Assembly: GCF_013378445.1 (NCBI RefSeq)
Contig: NZ_JABXYK010000003.1
Span: forward strand, 124,001-188,000
Direction: 5' to 3'
DNA: 64,000 nucleotides
From: Mycoplana rhizolycopersici
Lineage (GTDB): Bacteria; Pseudomonadota; Alphaproteobacteria; Rhizobiales; Rhizobiaceae
This document shows, one piece after another, positions 34,499 through 44,603 of the stretch (within the stretch, counting starts at the first letter, position 1; each line of letters starts with the position of its first letter). The notes beneath the pieces are model-generated. The model was not told where the DNA came from. It worked only from the letters and a program-made list of their open reading frames with translations, and did not search any database. A program made the position numbers and the translations under genes.

Positions 34499-35296
34499 TT
34501 GATAGTCAAGCTCCGCGTCACGCTCGTGCTGCTCGGCCTGGCGGTGGTTACGCTGATCCTGTTGCCGGCGCAGTTGGTCGGCCTCTGGCTGGACCTGAAG
34601 CTTCGCCGCCGCATCCCGCGGCTCTGGCATCGCGCGGCCTGCCGCCTACTCGGCCTGAAGGTGCGCGTGCACGGCACGCTGGAGAAGCGCAGGCCGCTGA
34701 TGCTGGCGGTCAATCATGCGTCCTGGAAGGACATTCTCGTGCTCGGCTCGGTCGCCGACGTCGTCTACATCGCCAAGTCTGATGTGCGGGACTGGCCGGT
34801 CTTCGGCATTCTCGCCCGCCTGCAGGCGACGATCTTCGTCGTACGCGAGGAGAAGCGGAAGACGGGCGAGCAGGTGGACGAGATCGCAGCGCGGATGGCC
34901 GCCGGCGAGATCGTCGTCCTCTTTCCGGAAGGAACGACCTCGGACGGCAACAGGCTGCTGCAGGTCAAGACCTCGCTTTTTGGTGCCGCGGCGAGTGCGG
35001 CGGCACAGGTGCCGGGCGGGATCGTTCACGTGCAGCCCGTCTCTATTGCCTATACCGGCATTCACGGCATGCCGATGGGGCGCTACCACCGTCCGATCGC
35101 CGCCTGGCCCGGCGACATCGAGATGCTGCCGCACCTGCTTGGCATCCTCCGCGAAGGCGCCTTCGAGGTTGATGTCGATTTCGGCGAGATGATCCCCTAC
35201 GATGTGGGCAGCAACCGCAAGGCGCTCAGCCGCGCGGTCGAGACGCGCATTCGCACGATGCTGGGCGACCGCCTGCGCGGGCGAAGGATAGATTGA
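34499..35296 (+). CDS. olsA: 1-acyl-glycerol-3-phosphate acyltransferase family, probable ornithine-lipid acyltransferase OlsA
   Basis: A 265-residue PlsC-fold acyltransferase. An N-terminal transmembrane helix (about 8-30) is followed by the catalytic NHASWKD (His 73, Asp 78) and FPEGTTSDG (about 142-150), the HX4D and substrate-binding motifs. Its place between fur and miaB matches olsA in Sinorhizobium, where it adds the ester-linked acyl chain to lyso-ornithine lipid made by OlsB. A general PlsC role in phospholipid synthesis is the alternative. The start is a TTG at 34499; no upstream ATG fits. Confidence 0.82.
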   Translation: MIVKLRVTLVLLGLAVVTLILLPAQLVGLWLDLKLRRRIPRLWHRAACRLLGLKVRVHGTLEKRRPLMLAVNHASWKDILVLGSVADVVYIAKSDVRDWPVFGILARLQATIFVVREEKRKTGEQVDEIAARMAAGEIVVLFPEGTTSDGNRLLQVKTSLFGAAASAAAQVPGGIVHVQPVSIAYTGIHGMPMGRYHRPIAAWPGDIEMLPHLLGILREGAFEVDVDFGEMIPYDVGSNRKALSRAVETRIRTMLGDRLRGRRID

Positions 35297-35342
35297 GGGC
35301 GTGGGGCTTCATTCCCGGGCCGTTTTCCACTAAAGAGCCGGC

Positions 35343-36743
35343 ATGAGCGAACAGATTTCCACAAGCGAAACGGTAGGGCAGGCCGCTCCGGCTGCGCGCA
35401 ACACCCGCAAGGTGTTCGTCAAGACCTACGGCTGTCAGATGAACGTCTATGACAGCGAGCGCATGACCGACGCGCTGTCGAAGGACGGATACGAGGCGAC
35501 CACGACGCTGGAAGACGCAGATCTCGTGCTTCTCAATACCTGTCATATCCGCGAGAAGGCGGCGGAGAAGGTCTATTCGGAGCTCGGCCGCCTGCGCGAC
35601 ATGAAGAAGGCGCGAGCCAAGGACGGGCGCGAGTTCGTCATCGGCGTCACCGGCTGCGTCGCCCAGGCGGAAGGCAGCGAGATCCTTCGTCGGGCGCCAG
35701 CGGTGGACCTCGTCATCGGACCGCAGACCTATCATCGCCTTCCCGACGCACTGAAACGCGCCAAGGCCGGCGAGCGCGTGGTCGACACGGATTACGCGAT
35801 CGAGGACAAGTTCGAGCATCTTCCGGCACCGAAGAAGGCGCAGACGCGCGCCCGCGGCGTCGCGGCATTCCTGACGGTGCAGGAAGGCTGCGACAAATTC
35901 TGCACCTTCTGCGTGGTGCCCTACACCCGCGGCTCCGAAGTCTCCCGGCCGCTTGCGCAGATCGTGGCCGAGGCCGAACGTCTGGTGGACGCCGGCGTGC
36001 GCGAGATCACGCTGCTTGGCCAAAACGTCAATGCCTGGCACGGCGATGGCGTCGACGGCAGGGCGTTGGGTCTCGGCGCGCTGCTTGCCCGGCTTTCGGA
36101 GATCGAGGGGTTGGCGCGCATCCGCTACACCACCAGCCATCCGCGCGACATGGACGAGGCGCTGATCGCCGCCCATCGCGACCTGCCGAAGCTGATGCCC
36201 TACCTGCACCTGCCGGTGCAGTCCGGCTCCGACCGCATCCTGAAGGCGATGAACCGGCGCCATACGGCCGCCGAATACGTCGCCCTGATCGAGCGCATCC
36301 GCGCCGTACAGCCCGATCTCGCCATCTCAGGCGACTTCATCGTCGGCTTTCCCGGCGAGACCGATCAGGATTTCGAGGACACGATGGAGCTCGTCCGCAA
36401 GGTCGGCTATGCGCAGGCGTTTTCCTTCAAGTACTCCATCCGTCCGGGCACGCCCGGTGCGGAGATGGACGGACACGTGCCCGAAGGTGTAAAGTCCGAG
36501 CGCCTTGAAAGGCTGCAGGCGCTGCTGTTCCAACAGCAGACGGCTTTCGCTGCAGGGTGCGTTGGCAAGGAGATCGAACTTCTGCTGGAAAAGCCGGGCC
36601 GCATGCCCGGGCAGCTGGTCGGACGATCCCCTTGGCTGCACCCTGTTAATGTTGATGCAAACGGCTCCGAAATCGGTGACATTATAAGGGTGCGAATCAC
36701 CGGTGCCGGCCCGAACAGCCTTTTCGCCGAGGCGATTGGTTGA
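35343..36743 (+). CDS. miaB: tRNA-2-methylthio-N6-isopentenyladenosine synthase MiaB
   Basis: A 466-residue radical-SAM methylthiotransferase acting on i6A37 of tRNAs. Order: UPF0004 domain (about 20-135, [11 protein letters not shown] with one of three cluster Cys), radical-SAM core with CDKFCTFC (Cys 183, 187, 190) and a C-terminal TRAM domain (about 400-463). Both iron-sulfur clusters have their ligands. It is followed by phoH, ybeY and corC, the widespread miaB-phoH-ybeY-corC-lnt order. Confidence 0.97.
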   Translation: MSEQISTSETVGQAAPAARNTRKVFVKTYGCQMNVYDSERMTDALSKDGYEATTTLEDADLVLLNTCHIREKAAEKVYSELGRLRDMKKARAKDGREFVIGVTGCVAQAEGSEILRRAPAVDLVIGPQTYHRLPDALKRAKAGERVVDTDYAIEDKFEHLPAPKKAQTRARGVAAFLTVQEGCDKFCTFCVVPYTRGSEVSRPLAQIVAEAERLVDAGVREITLLGQNVNAWHGDGVDGRALGLGALLARLSEIEGLARIRYTTSHPRDMDEALIAAHRDLPKLMPYLHLPVQSGSDRILKAMNRRHTAAEYVALIERIRAVQPDLAISGDFIVGFPGETDQDFEDTMELVRKVGYAQAFSFKYSIRPGTPGAEMDGHVPEGVKSERLERLQALLFQQQTAFAAGCVGKEIELLLEKPGRMPGQLVGRSPWLHPVNVDANGSEIGDIIRVRITGAGPNSLFAEAIG

Positions 36744-36789
36744 CGGGCGGCCAGCAAGGGAGCGTTGCCGCTTGAACGGACACGAATTG

Positions 36790-37827
36790 ATGACGACATC
36801 GCCGCGCCAGTCGAAACCACCTGCGACAGACGCAAATCACTTCGTGCTCACCTTCGAAAACAACCGATACGCCAGCGAGCTGTTCGGCCAATTCGACCAG
36901 AACCTGAAGCTTCTGGAACAGCGGCTGCAGATCGATGCCCGCCCGCGGGGCAATTCGGTGGCGATCACCGGCGACGTGGTGGCGACCAACCAGGCCCGCC
37001 GCGCGCTCGACTATCTCTACGGGCGTCTGCAAAGCGGCGGTTCGGTGGATCTCTCCGACGTCGAGGGCGCGATCCGCATGGCGGTTGCCGCCGACGACCA
37101 GCTGCTGCTGCCGACCATGGAGCGCAAGGCCAAGCTGACCATGGCGCAGATTTCCACACGCAAGAAGACGATTGCAGCGCGCACGCCGATGCAGGATGCT
37201 TATATCCGCGCGCTCGAACGCTCCGAGCTTGTCTTCGGCGTCGGACCTGCCGGTACCGGCAAGACCTATCTCGCCGTCGCCTATGCCGCCCAGCTCCTGG
37301 AGCGCGGCGCGGTCGACCGCATCGTGCTGTCGCGGCCCGCTGTCGAGGCTGGCGAGCGGCTGGGCTTCCTGCCGGGCGACATGAAGGAGAAGGTCGATCC
37401 CTATTTGCGGCCGCTCTACGATGCGCTCTACGACATGATGCCGGGCGACAAGGTCGAGCGCGCGATCACCGCCGGCGTCATCGAGATCGCCCCGCTCGCC
37501 TTCATGCGCGGCCGGACGCTCGCGAACGCCGCCGTCATCCTCGACGAGGCCCAGAACACGACATCGATGCAGATGAAGATGTTCCTGACCCGTCTCGGCG
37601 AGAACGGCCGCATGATCGTCACTGGCGACCCGAGCCAGATCGACCTGCCGCGCGGCATGAAGTCCGGCCTCGTCGAGGCGCTGCAGATCCTGCGCGGGGT
37701 CGAGGGCGTGTCGGTGGTGCGCTTCAAGGATGCCGACGTCGTGCGCCACCCGATGGTGGCCCGCATCGTTCGCGCCTACGAATCCCAGACCGCCGTGCAG
37801 GACGAAAGCGAGCACATGGACCGCTGA
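36790..37827 (+). CDS. PhoH-like ATPase (YbeZ family)
   Basis: A 345-residue P-loop ATPase. An N-terminal KH-like RNA-binding region (about 15-100) precedes the PhoH domain, with Walker [10 protein letters not shown] at about 150, [29 protein letters not shown] and Walker [10 protein letters not shown]. These proteins act with YbeY in RNA metabolism; no phosphate regulation is implied by the name. ATG 36790 is used; a TTG at 36775 would add five residues (NGHEL), as some homologues appear to have. The coding frame of ybeY is also open through this gene but is a shadow. Confidence 0.95.
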   Translation: MTTSPRQSKPPATDANHFVLTFENNRYASELFGQFDQNLKLLEQRLQIDARPRGNSVAITGDVVATNQARRALDYLYGRLQSGGSVDLSDVEGAIRMAVAADDQLLLPTMERKAKLTMAQISTRKKTIAARTPMQDAYIRALERSELVFGVGPAGTGKTYLAVAYAAQLLERGAVDRIVLSRPAVEAGERLGFLPGDMKEKVDPYLRPLYDALYDMMPGDKVERAITAGVIEIAPLAFMRGRTLANAAVILDEAQNTTSMQMKMFLTRLGENGRMIVTGDPSQIDLPRGMKSGLVEALQILRGVEGVSVVRFKDADVVRHPMVARIVRAYESQTAVQDESEHMDR

Positions 37828-37850
37828 GGCGGTCCATTGCCGACGGAGCG

Positions 37851-38354
37851 ATGAGCGAAATCGAAATCCAGATCAGCGTCGAGGAAGGCCCCTGGCCCGA
37901 CGAAGAGGCGCTTCTTTCCCTGAGCGAGCGTGTAATCGGCACAGCGGCGCGATATCTTGTGCGGGAGGAGGGGCAGCCCTTTCCGGCGGCGCCGCCGGAA
38001 TTGTCGCTGGTCTTTACCGACGACCCCTCAATCAGGGCCGTCAACGCCGAATGGCGCGGGCAGGACAAGCCGACCAATGTCCTGTCCTTTCCGGCCTTTC
38101 CGGTGGAACCCGGCGACATGCCCGGACCGATGCTGGGCGACATCATCATGGCGCACGAGACGCTGGCCCGCGAGGCAGCCGAACTGGGCAAGCCTTTCGA
38201 CGATCACCTGACGCATCTTTTGGTGCATGGATTTCTGCACCTCTTCGGTTATGATCATATGGAAACCGACGAGGCCGAAGAAATGGAGGGGCTGGAGACT
38301 CGCATTTTGAGCGAGCTTGGCCTATCTGACCCCTACGGGGATGACCCGGTTTGA
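37851..38354 (+). CDS. ybeY: Endoribonuclease YbeY (rRNA maturation)
   Basis: A 167-residue zinc metalloprotein needed for 16S rRNA 3'-end maturation and 70S quality control; in Sinorhizobium its homologue affects small-RNA regulation. The H-x3-H-x5-H metal motif is in [11 protein letters not shown] (about 126-136), preceded by [10 protein letters not shown] and LGDIIMA. ATG 37851 is 23 bases after the phoH stop. The reading frame stays open far upstream by GC bias, but the conserved protein begins here. Confidence 0.95.
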   Translation: MSEIEIQISVEEGPWPDEEALLSLSERVIGTAARYLVREEGQPFPAAPPELSLVFTDDPSIRAVNAEWRGQDKPTNVLSFPAFPVEPGDMPGPMLGDIIMAHETLAREAAELGKPFDDHLTHLLVHGFLHLFGYDHMETDEAEEMEGLETRILSELGLSDPYGDDPV

Positions 38355-38366
38355 CAGTTTGGAACA

Positions 38367-39524
38367 ATGAGCGAATTTAAATCACAGCCGCTTTCGGCTG
38401 AAGCGAACGAGGCGGATGCCTCGGAACAGGACGACGGGGGCAGTACGCCCAGGCCGGAGCCGCAAGCCAATCCGGCACGGAATTTCTGGTCGCGCGCGAT
38501 GCGCTTCTTCAGAAGCCCCGATGCTTCAAGCCTCCGCCATGATCTTGCAGAAGCGCTGAAGACGTCCGACCCGGAAGGCGATGCCGCCTTCTCGCCCGAG
38601 GAACGGGCGATGCTCCACAACATTCTTCGTTTCCGCGAAGTGCGCGTCGAGGACGTCATGGTCCCGCGTGCCGACATCGAGGCCGTCGAACAGGACATCA
38701 CCATCGGTGAACTGATGATGATCTTCGAGGAATCGGGCCATTCGCGCATGCCCGTCTACTACGACAGCCTCGATGATCCCCGTGGCATGGTGCACATCCG
38801 CGATCTGCTGGCCTACGTGACCAAGCAGGCGCGCAACAAGAGACGCAATGGCGCGAAGGCGGCAAACGGTTCTCCGGCCGCCCAGACGGGCGACAAGCCG
38901 GTCAAGGCGCCGAAGGCCGAATTCGATCTTGCCCGCGTCGATCTCGGCAAGACCTTGGCTGAGGCGGGTATCATCCGGCCGGTCCTGTTCGTCCCCCCGT
39001 CGATGCTCGCCTCCGACCTGATGGGCCGCATGCAGGCCGCCCGCACCCAGATGGCGCTGGTGATCGACGAATATGGCGGCACCGACGGCCTTGCCTCGCT
39101 GGAGGATATCGTCGAGATGGTCGTCGGCAACATCGAGGACGAGCACGACGACGATCAGGCGATGATCACGCGCGTTTCCGACGACGTGTTCATCGCCGAT
39201 GCGCGCGCCGAGCTGGAGGAGATAGCCGGAACGATCGGCAGGGACTTCGACGTTCGCGAGCAGCTCGAGGACGTCGATACGCTGGGCGGGCTGATCTTTG
39301 GCTCGCTTGGCCGCATTCCGGTACGCGGCGAGGTCGTCCAGGCTCTGCCGGGCTTCGAATTTCACGTCCTTGATGCCGATCCAAGGCGCGTCAAGCGGGT
39401 GCGCATCACCCGCAAGCGCCCGTCGGCGCCGCGACGTCGTCCGCACAAGGCGGAAGGCGAGGCGCCGCCGGCTGCGCAATACCCGGTTCTGGCCGAGAAC
39501 GACGAGACGAAGGGAAACGCCTGA
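38367..39524 (+). CDS. CorC/TlyC-type CBS-domain transporter-associated protein
   Basis: A 385-residue cytosolic protein. A disordered acidic N-terminus (1-60) leads to a CBS pair (about 95-155 and 200-270; VEDVMVPRADIEAV, SRMPVYYDSLDDPRGMVHIRDLL, TQMALVIDEYGGTDGLASLEDIVE) and a C-terminal CorC_HlyC domain (about 285-365). Members act in magnesium/cobalt efflux or, as TlyC, were once called hemolysins without good evidence. It lacks the membrane DUF21 part. A Lys/Ala-rich insert of about 40 residues separates the two CBS motifs. Its position between ybeY and lnt is standard. Confidence 0.92.
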   Translation: MSEFKSQPLSAEANEADASEQDDGGSTPRPEPQANPARNFWSRAMRFFRSPDASSLRHDLAEALKTSDPEGDAAFSPEERAMLHNILRFREVRVEDVMVPRADIEAVEQDITIGELMMIFEESGHSRMPVYYDSLDDPRGMVHIRDLLAYVTKQARNKRRNGAKAANGSPAAQTGDKPVKAPKAEFDLARVDLGKTLAEAGIIRPVLFVPPSMLASDLMGRMQAARTQMALVIDEYGGTDGLASLEDIVEMVVGNIEDEHDDDQAMITRVSDDVFIADARAELEEIAGTIGRDFDVREQLEDVDTLGGLIFGSLGRIPVRGEVVQALPGFEFHVLDADPRRVKRVRITRKRPSAPRRRPHKAEGEAPPAAQYPVLAENDETKGNA

Positions 39525-39781
39525 TCGGCACTCAGGTCGCGGCTGCCGCATGGCATGATACCGGGACTTGACGACCGATTGGCACAGCAGGGTCATGCAT
39601 GATCCTGCTGTCGCGACCCCGCATCGGTGCCCGGTGTGGTTATCCCTCTTGTGCGCTCTCGAAGCGGGCCTTCTCGCCTCCGCGCGTGCCCTCTTGCCAG
39701 TCTTCCGACGCCGCGCGACAAGCGGTGCGAATTTTGGAAGACTTGCCGCGCTGATTCGCGGTCGGGTTCGAGAGGGACGCA

Positions 39782-41368
39782 ATGGGGCGACTGGCAGGCA
39801 GGGTTATGCTTTTGTCCGGCTGGGCGCGTGCGCTGACGGCCTTCGTCGCCGGGCTTTTCGGGGTGTTGGCACTGCAGCCTTACGGTTTCTTCGCGGCGCT
39901 GTTCGTGTCTTTCACGCTTCTGACCTGGCTGATCGACGGTGCAAGCGGCGATCCGGATGCCGGCTTCCTGCGCCGCCTGGCGCCGGCCTTCCGCATCGGC
40001 TGGTGTTTCGGCTTCGGTTATTTCGCCGGCAGCCTCTGGTGGCTTGGAAATGCGATGCTGGTCGATGCCGACGAGTATGCGTGGGCGCTGCCATTGGCCG
40101 TCCTCGGCCTCCCGGCCGTCCTGGCGCTGTATTATGGCTTTGCCGCCGCGCTGGCGCGCCTGTTCTGGTCTGATGGCGTCGGGCGACTGTTCATGCTGGC
40201 CGCGGCATTTGGCATTGCCGAATGGCTGCGCTCGGTCCTGTTTACCGGCTTTCCCTGGAACGCGGTGGCCTATGGGGCCATGCCGATACCGCTGATGATG
40301 CAGCCGGTGCGCATCGTCGGCGTGCTCGGGATGAACGTGCTTGCGGTTTTTGTGTTCGCAGCTCCCGCTTTGTTGTGGACAGGGCGCGGCAAGCGGCTCG
40401 GCCTTTCGCTGGCCGCTTTCATTCTGGCGTTGCAGGTGGGCTACGGCTTCTACGCTTTGCGGATCCTTCCCGAGGCTGCCGACACCGGCGTGACCGTCCG
40501 CCTGGTACAACCTTCAATCGACCAGGCGACGAAATGGGACGATGCCAATCGCACGGCGATTTTCGAGAAGCATCTCGCGCTCAGCGCAGCACCCCCTTCA
40601 GGAGAGAAGCGGCCGGATGTCATCGTCTGGCCGGAGACGTCCATACCTTTCATCCTCACCGACAATCCCGATGCGCTCTCGCGCATCGCCGAGGTTCTGG
40701 ACGACGATCAGGTGCTGATCGCCGGCGCCGTGAGGACGGAAGATGCGGGGGCGGGTCGGGAGCCCCGTTACTACAATTCAATCTATGCGATCGACGGAAA
40801 GGGCCAGATCCTCGGCGCTGCCGACAAGGTCCATCTTGTGCCGTTCGGCGAGTATATGCCGTTCGAGGACCTGATGAACTCCTGGGGTGTCGCCGCGGTC
40901 GCGTCGCTTCCGGGCGGCTTCTCGGCCGCGCGCTCGCACGAGGTGCTGAAGCTGCCTTCCGGGCAGTCTTTCTATCCACTGATCTGCTACGAAGCGATCT
41001 TCCCTTATGAGATTGCGCCCGCCGCTTTCTCGACCGACGCGCTCTTGAACGTCACCAACGATGCATGGTTCGGCGACACGCCGGGGCCAAGGCAGCATTT
41101 CCATCAGGCGCAGGTCCGCGCGGTAGAGACGGGTCTGCCGCTGATCCGCGCCGCGAATACCGGGATCTCCGCGGTTGTGGATGCGAAGGGGCGTATCGTA
41201 TTAGGGCTCCCTTATGATGCAAGTGGATTTGTAGATGCAACCATGCCGGGAAAAAACGCTGCGTTTCATGACAATATGTCACAAAACCTAAGGTTTTGGG
41301 CGTTAGTTGCAATCTTTTTTGGAATAGGGGCTATTTCACGCAATGGTTTTATCCGGCGTGCGAATTGA
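39782..41368 (+). CDS. lnt: Apolipoprotein N-acyltransferase
   Basis: A 528-residue inner-membrane enzyme that adds the third acyl chain to lipoproteins. Six to eight hydrophobic segments (1-225) precede a periplasmic nitrilase domain with the catalytic triad Glu 285 (WPETS), Lys 349 (ADKVHLVPFGEY) and Cys 402 (LICYEAIF), and a last transmembrane helix at about 505-525. It follows corC after a 257-base gap in which I see no gene. With lspA it completes two of the three lipoprotein-maturation steps in this window. Confidence 0.96.
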   Translation: MGRLAGRVMLLSGWARALTAFVAGLFGVLALQPYGFFAALFVSFTLLTWLIDGASGDPDAGFLRRLAPAFRIGWCFGFGYFAGSLWWLGNAMLVDADEYAWALPLAVLGLPAVLALYYGFAAALARLFWSDGVGRLFMLAAAFGIAEWLRSVLFTGFPWNAVAYGAMPIPLMMQPVRIVGVLGMNVLAVFVFAAPALLWTGRGKRLGLSLAAFILALQVGYGFYALRILPEAADTGVTVRLVQPSIDQATKWDDANRTAIFEKHLALSAAPPSGEKRPDVIVWPETSIPFILTDNPDALSRIAEVLDDDQVLIAGAVRTEDAGAGREPRYYNSIYAIDGKGQILGAADKVHLVPFGEYMPFEDLMNSWGVAAVASLPGGFSAARSHEVLKLPSGQSFYPLICYEAIFPYEIAPAAFSTDALLNVTNDAWFGDTPGPRQHFHQAQVRAVETGLPLIRAANTGISAVVDAKGRIVLGLPYDASGFVDATMPGKNAAFHDNMSQNLRFWALVAIFFGIGAISRNGFIRRAN

Positions 41369-41514
41369 CCGAAAACCCCTAAAATTGCATAGTGGCAGTT
41401 GCCGGCATCCTTGCCTACTATCAAATCCGAACTATTTCGGTTGCAACGTGACGTTAGTGCTTATGATCGATGCCGGGTAGCAAAAGCCATTGCGCGCGTT
41501 AGGACAAAGTAACG

Positions 41515-41931
41515 ATGGAAAACAAGAAGAAGCCGAACCCGATCGACATCCATGTCGGTAGCCGGATCCGCCTTCGCCGAACCATGCTCGGTATGAGCCA
41601 GGAAAAATTGGGCGAAAATTTGGGGATCACCTTCCAGCAGATCCAGAAATACGAGAAAGGCACGAACCGAGTCGGCGCAAGCCGTCTGCAGAACATTTCC
41701 AGCATACTCAACGTGCCGGTTTCGTTCTTCTTCGAAGATGCCCCGGGCGAAAATACCGCCGGCCAGTCCGGTATGGCGGAAGCGTCCAGCTCAAACTACG
41801 TGGTCGATTTCCTCTCCTCGTCCGAGGGGCTGCAGTTGAACCGCGCCTTCGTCAAGATCGCCGATCCGAAGGTCCGCCGCAAGCTGGTGGATCTCGTCAA
41901 GGCGCTCGCCGCCGAGGCGGAAGTGGAATAG
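41515..41931 (+). CDS. XRE-family HTH transcriptional regulator (PraR/PhrR-like)
   Basis: A 138-residue protein with an N-terminal HTH (about 12-68): VGSRIRLRRTMLGMSQEKLGENLGITFQQIQKYEKGTNRVGASRL, a near-textbook XRE helix set. The C-terminal part is short and helical (AFVKIADPKVRRKLVDLVKAL). Very similar rhizobial proteins lie between lnt and metK; the group includes R. leguminosarum PraR (biofilm and quorum-sensing repressor) and S. meliloti PhrR as I recall. Its own 146-base promoter region and terminator suggest a separate transcript. The role here is inferred. Confidence 0.88.
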   Translation: MENKKKPNPIDIHVGSRIRLRRTMLGMSQEKLGENLGITFQQIQKYEKGTNRVGASRLQNISSILNVPVSFFFEDAPGENTAGQSGMAEASSSNYVVDFLSSSEGLQLNRAFVKIADPKVRRKLVDLVKALAAEAEVE

Positions 41932-41968
41932 CCACCTCGCCTTGCGTTGAAAATCTTGCGCAAGAAAG

Positions 41969-41995
41969 CGGCTCCTTTTGGAGCCGTTTTTCTTT
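41969..41995 (+). terminator. Rho-independent terminator after the HTH gene
   Basis: Stem CGGCTCC (41969-41975) / GGAGCCG (41980-41986), four-base T loop, then TTTTTCTTTT. Confidence 0.88.
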
Positions 41996-42109
41996 TGTGC
42001 CGCCTAGAACGGAATAATTAGACATAAAGATATGTTTATGTCGTTCTGCGCTTGTTTTTCCGCTCTGAACTGACTAATACGGAAGCGTCTTCATTGAGGG
42101 GAATCCCGT

Positions 42110-43366
42110 ATGCGCAGCAACTATCTCTTCACCAGCGAATCCGTGGCCGAGGGGCATCCCGACAAGGTCTGCGACCGGATTTCCGACGAGATCGTCGACC
42201 TGGTCTATCGTGAGGCCAACAAGACGAATTTCGATCCGTGGACCGTCCGAATTGCCTGCGAGACCCTGGCGACGACCAACCGGGTCGTGATCGCCGGCGA
42301 GGTGCGCCTGCCGCCCAGCCTGCTCAAGAAGGACAAGGACGGCAACGACGTCATCAACCCCTCCAAGTTCAAGGCCGCCGCCCGCAAGGCGATCCGTGAT
42401 ATCGGTTACGAGCAGAGCGGCTTCCACTGGAAGAGCGCCAAGATCGACGTGCTTCTGCATGCCCAGTCCGCCGATATCGCCCAGGGCGTCGATAGCGCTG
42501 CCGACCAGCAGGGCGACGAGGGCGCCGGCGACCAGGGCATCATGTTCGGCTACGCCTGCCGCGAGACGGCGGAACTGATGCCGGCTCCGATCTATTATTC
42601 CCACCGCATCCTCCAGCTTCTGGCAGAGGCGCGCAAGAAGGGCGACGGCGATGTCGCCAAGCTTGGCCCCGATGCAAAGAGCCAAGTGACGGTGAAGTAC
42701 GTTGACGGCAAGCCGTACGAGGTCGCCTCGATCGTGCTGTCGACCCAGCACCTGGATGACAGCTGGGATTCGACGAAGGTTCGCGAAGTCGTCGAGCCCT
42801 ACATCCGCGAAGCCCTGCACGACATCAAGATCGGAGCGGACTGCAAGTGGTACATCAACCCCACCGGCAAGTTCGTCATCGGCGGACCGGATGGTGATGC
42901 GGGCCTGACCGGACGCAAGATCATCGTCGACACCTACGGTGGCGCTGCTCCGCATGGCGGTGGCGCCTTCTCCGGCAAGGACACGACAAAGGTCGACCGT
43001 TCGGCCGCCTATGCTGCGCGCTACCTCGCCAAGAACGTCGTTGCTACCGGGCTTGCCGATCGTTGCACGATCCAGCTGTCCTATGCCATCGGCGTCGCCC
43101 AGCCGCTGTCGGTCTATGTCGACCTGCACGGCACGGGCAAGGTGACGGAAGACCAGGTCGAGGCTGCGATCCGCACCGTCATGGACCTGTCGCCCTCCGG
43201 TATCCGCCGCCACCTCGACCTGAACAAGCCGATCTACTCCAAGACGGCAGCCTACGGCCACTTCGGTCGCAAGGCCGGGCGCGACGGCTCGTTCTCCTGG
43301 GAGAAGCTCGATCTCGTCAAGCCGCTCAAGGATGCATTGAGGTCAGAGACGCTGAAGGCCGCCTGA
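42110..43366 (+). CDS. metK: S-adenosylmethionine synthetase
   Basis: A 418-residue cytosolic enzyme that makes SAM from methionine and ATP. Seen: [35 protein letters not shown] (methionine loop and hexapeptide region), and the [10 protein letters not shown]-loop-like motif. It is about 30 residues longer than E. coli MetK, as usual in rhizobia. It has its own promoter region after the upstream terminator; I see no SAM riboswitch that I can recognise. It supplies SAM for the many methyltransferases in the window. Confidence 0.97.
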   Translation: MRSNYLFTSESVAEGHPDKVCDRISDEIVDLVYREANKTNFDPWTVRIACETLATTNRVVIAGEVRLPPSLLKKDKDGNDVINPSKFKAAARKAIRDIGYEQSGFHWKSAKIDVLLHAQSADIAQGVDSAADQQGDEGAGDQGIMFGYACRETAELMPAPIYYSHRILQLLAEARKKGDGDVAKLGPDAKSQVTVKYVDGKPYEVASIVLSTQHLDDSWDSTKVREVVEPYIREALHDIKIGADCKWYINPTGKFVIGGPDGDAGLTGRKIIVDTYGGAAPHGGGAFSGKDTTKVDRSAAYAARYLAKNVVATGLADRCTIQLSYAIGVAQPLSVYVDLHGTGKVTEDQVEAAIRTVMDLSPSGIRRHLDLNKPIYSKTAAYGHFGRKAGRDGSFSWEKLDLVKPLKDALRSETLKAA

Positions 43367-43397
43367 TCGGTCTTTACGGATCGCTTGTGAACACTGT

Positions 43398-43432
43398 AAA
43401 GCGGGTGCCTCCCAGGAGACGCCCGCTTTTAT
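43398..43432 (+). terminator. Rho-independent terminator after metK
   Basis: Stem arms AAAGCGGGTG and CGCCCGCTTT (with inner CCTCC/GGAG pairs) followed by TTTTAT. Confidence 0.7.
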
Positions 43433-43449
43433 CGTGAGAGATGGAGCCC

Positions 43450-44148
43450 ATGACAGAACAGCCGCATCCGACCCGCGCCACCGAAGCCTTCTTCGGCCGC
43501 CGCAAGGGAAAGCCGCTGCGCGAGCGGCAGGCGGAAGGCATGGCGACGCTGCTGCCTGCTCTCAAGCTCGACATCGAAACGCCGGTGCTGCGGCTGCCGG
43601 ACCTGTTTCCAGAGCCTGTTGAACGTTTGCGGCTGGAGATCGGATTTGGCGGCGGCGAGCATCTTGTTCACCGCGCGCAGGAAAACCCGACGACGGGTTT
43701 CATCGGCGTGGAACCGTTCGTCAATTCCATGGCGAAGCTCCTGTCGCGCGTGGGCGAACTCGGCTTGAAGAACGTGCGCGTCTATGACGACGATGCGACG
43801 GAGGTTCTGGATTGGTTGCCGGAAGCTTCGCTGGACCAGATCGACCTGCTCTATCCCGACCCCTGGCCGAAGCGGAAGCATTGGAAGCGCCGGTTTGTCT
43901 CGGCCGTCAATCTCGACCGCTTCGCGCGCGTGCTGAAGCCCGGCGGACATTTCTGCTTCGCGTCCGATATCGACACCTACGTCAACTGGACGCTGCTTCA
44001 TTGTGCCGCCCACCCGGCCTTCGAATGGACGGCCGGGAATGCGTCCGACTGGTTGACGCCCTTTTCCGGCTGGCCGGGCACGCGCTATGAAGCCAAGGCC
44101 CGGCGCGAGGGCCGCAGTTCGGCCTATCTCACCTTCCGCCGGGTTTGA
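43450..44148 (+). CDS. trmB: tRNA (guanine-N7-)-methyltransferase
   Basis: A 232-residue SAM-dependent enzyme forming m7G46 in tRNA. Seen: [13 protein letters not shown] (SAM-binding motif I), [28 protein letters not shown] (the conserved active-site segment) and [13 protein letters not shown] at the C-terminus. ATG 43450 is preferred because GAGATGGAG lies a few bases upstream; a start at 43441 would add three residues. It follows metK, a frequent rhizobial pairing. Confidence 0.95.
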   Translation: MTEQPHPTRATEAFFGRRKGKPLRERQAEGMATLLPALKLDIETPVLRLPDLFPEPVERLRLEIGFGGGEHLVHRAQENPTTGFIGVEPFVNSMAKLLSRVGELGLKNVRVYDDDATEVLDWLPEASLDQIDLLYPDPWPKRKHWKRRFVSAVNLDRFARVLKPGGHFCFASDIDTYVNWTLLHCAAHPAFEWTAGNASDWLTPFSGWPGTRYEAKARREGRSSAYLTFRRV

Positions 44149-44208
44149 TCGCGACATCCGGCCCTTCTCCCGAGCGGGGGAGGCGGCGGAGCGTGATGCG
44201 CTCCGGAT

Positions 44209-44466
44209 CTAGTGCAGGCTAACGGTGCGCAGCTCGTCTTCGGCTGCCTTGTAGAAGGTGCTGGAACGGTTGTCCGTCAGAAGGATCGGTGTACCATCAG
44301 CGCCGAACAGAGCCCAGAGATCGAGATTGGGATCGATATCGGGCGCTTCCGGGAAGCAGCGCGACACTTCGTCTGCGCGCATCTTGCGGATGTAGCCGAC
44401 TTCGCCTGCGCCAAGATGCGCAAGGTCGGTCTTCGATACTTGGGGGGAGATGGTCTTCAGTCCCAT
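44209..44466 (-). CDS. DUF1150-family protein
   Basis: An 85-residue protein, MGLKTISPQVSKTDLAHLGAGEVGYIRKM at the start and DLWALFGADGTPILLTDNRSS near the end: the DUF1150 pattern. These alphaproteobacterial proteins usually sit downstream of a small heat-shock gene, as here (137 bases after hsp20, same strand). Function unknown; a role with Hsp20 is guessed only from position. The longer frame up to 44598 is not needed. Confidence 0.85.
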   Translation of the reverse strand: MGLKTISPQVSKTDLAHLGAGEVGYIRKMRADEVSRCFPEAPDIDPNLDLWALFGADGTPILLTDNRSSTFYKAAEDELRTVSLH

Positions 44467-44603
44467 GGTTTGCCTCCTGGCAATGTGCCGGATTGGGTAC
44501 CGGCCCGCCGGATGCCCGCTGCCATCGTGGCCCGTCGGTGCGTCCGGAAAATCAGTCTGTCGGTGAAGCTCCGGCGGAGGTGCCCGCAGGAACGGCACTT
44601 GGC

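Noticed and set aside
36790-37827. Phosphate regulation of the PhoH-like gene
   Set aside because: The name is historical for this family; no Pho-box-like repeat is seen upstream.
36765-37850. Long upstream extension of the ybeY frame through phoH
   Set aside because: The extension translates to Arg/Ala/Gly-rich sequence, overlaps the well-supported phoH, and conserved YbeY begins at 37851.
38526-39782. 418-residue open frame on the minus strand
   Set aside because: Antisense to corC with no motifs.
41932-42109. SAM riboswitch in front of metK
   Set aside because: The spacer holds the terminator of the upstream HTH gene and AT-rich promoter sequence; no SAM-riboswitch pattern could be recognised by eye.
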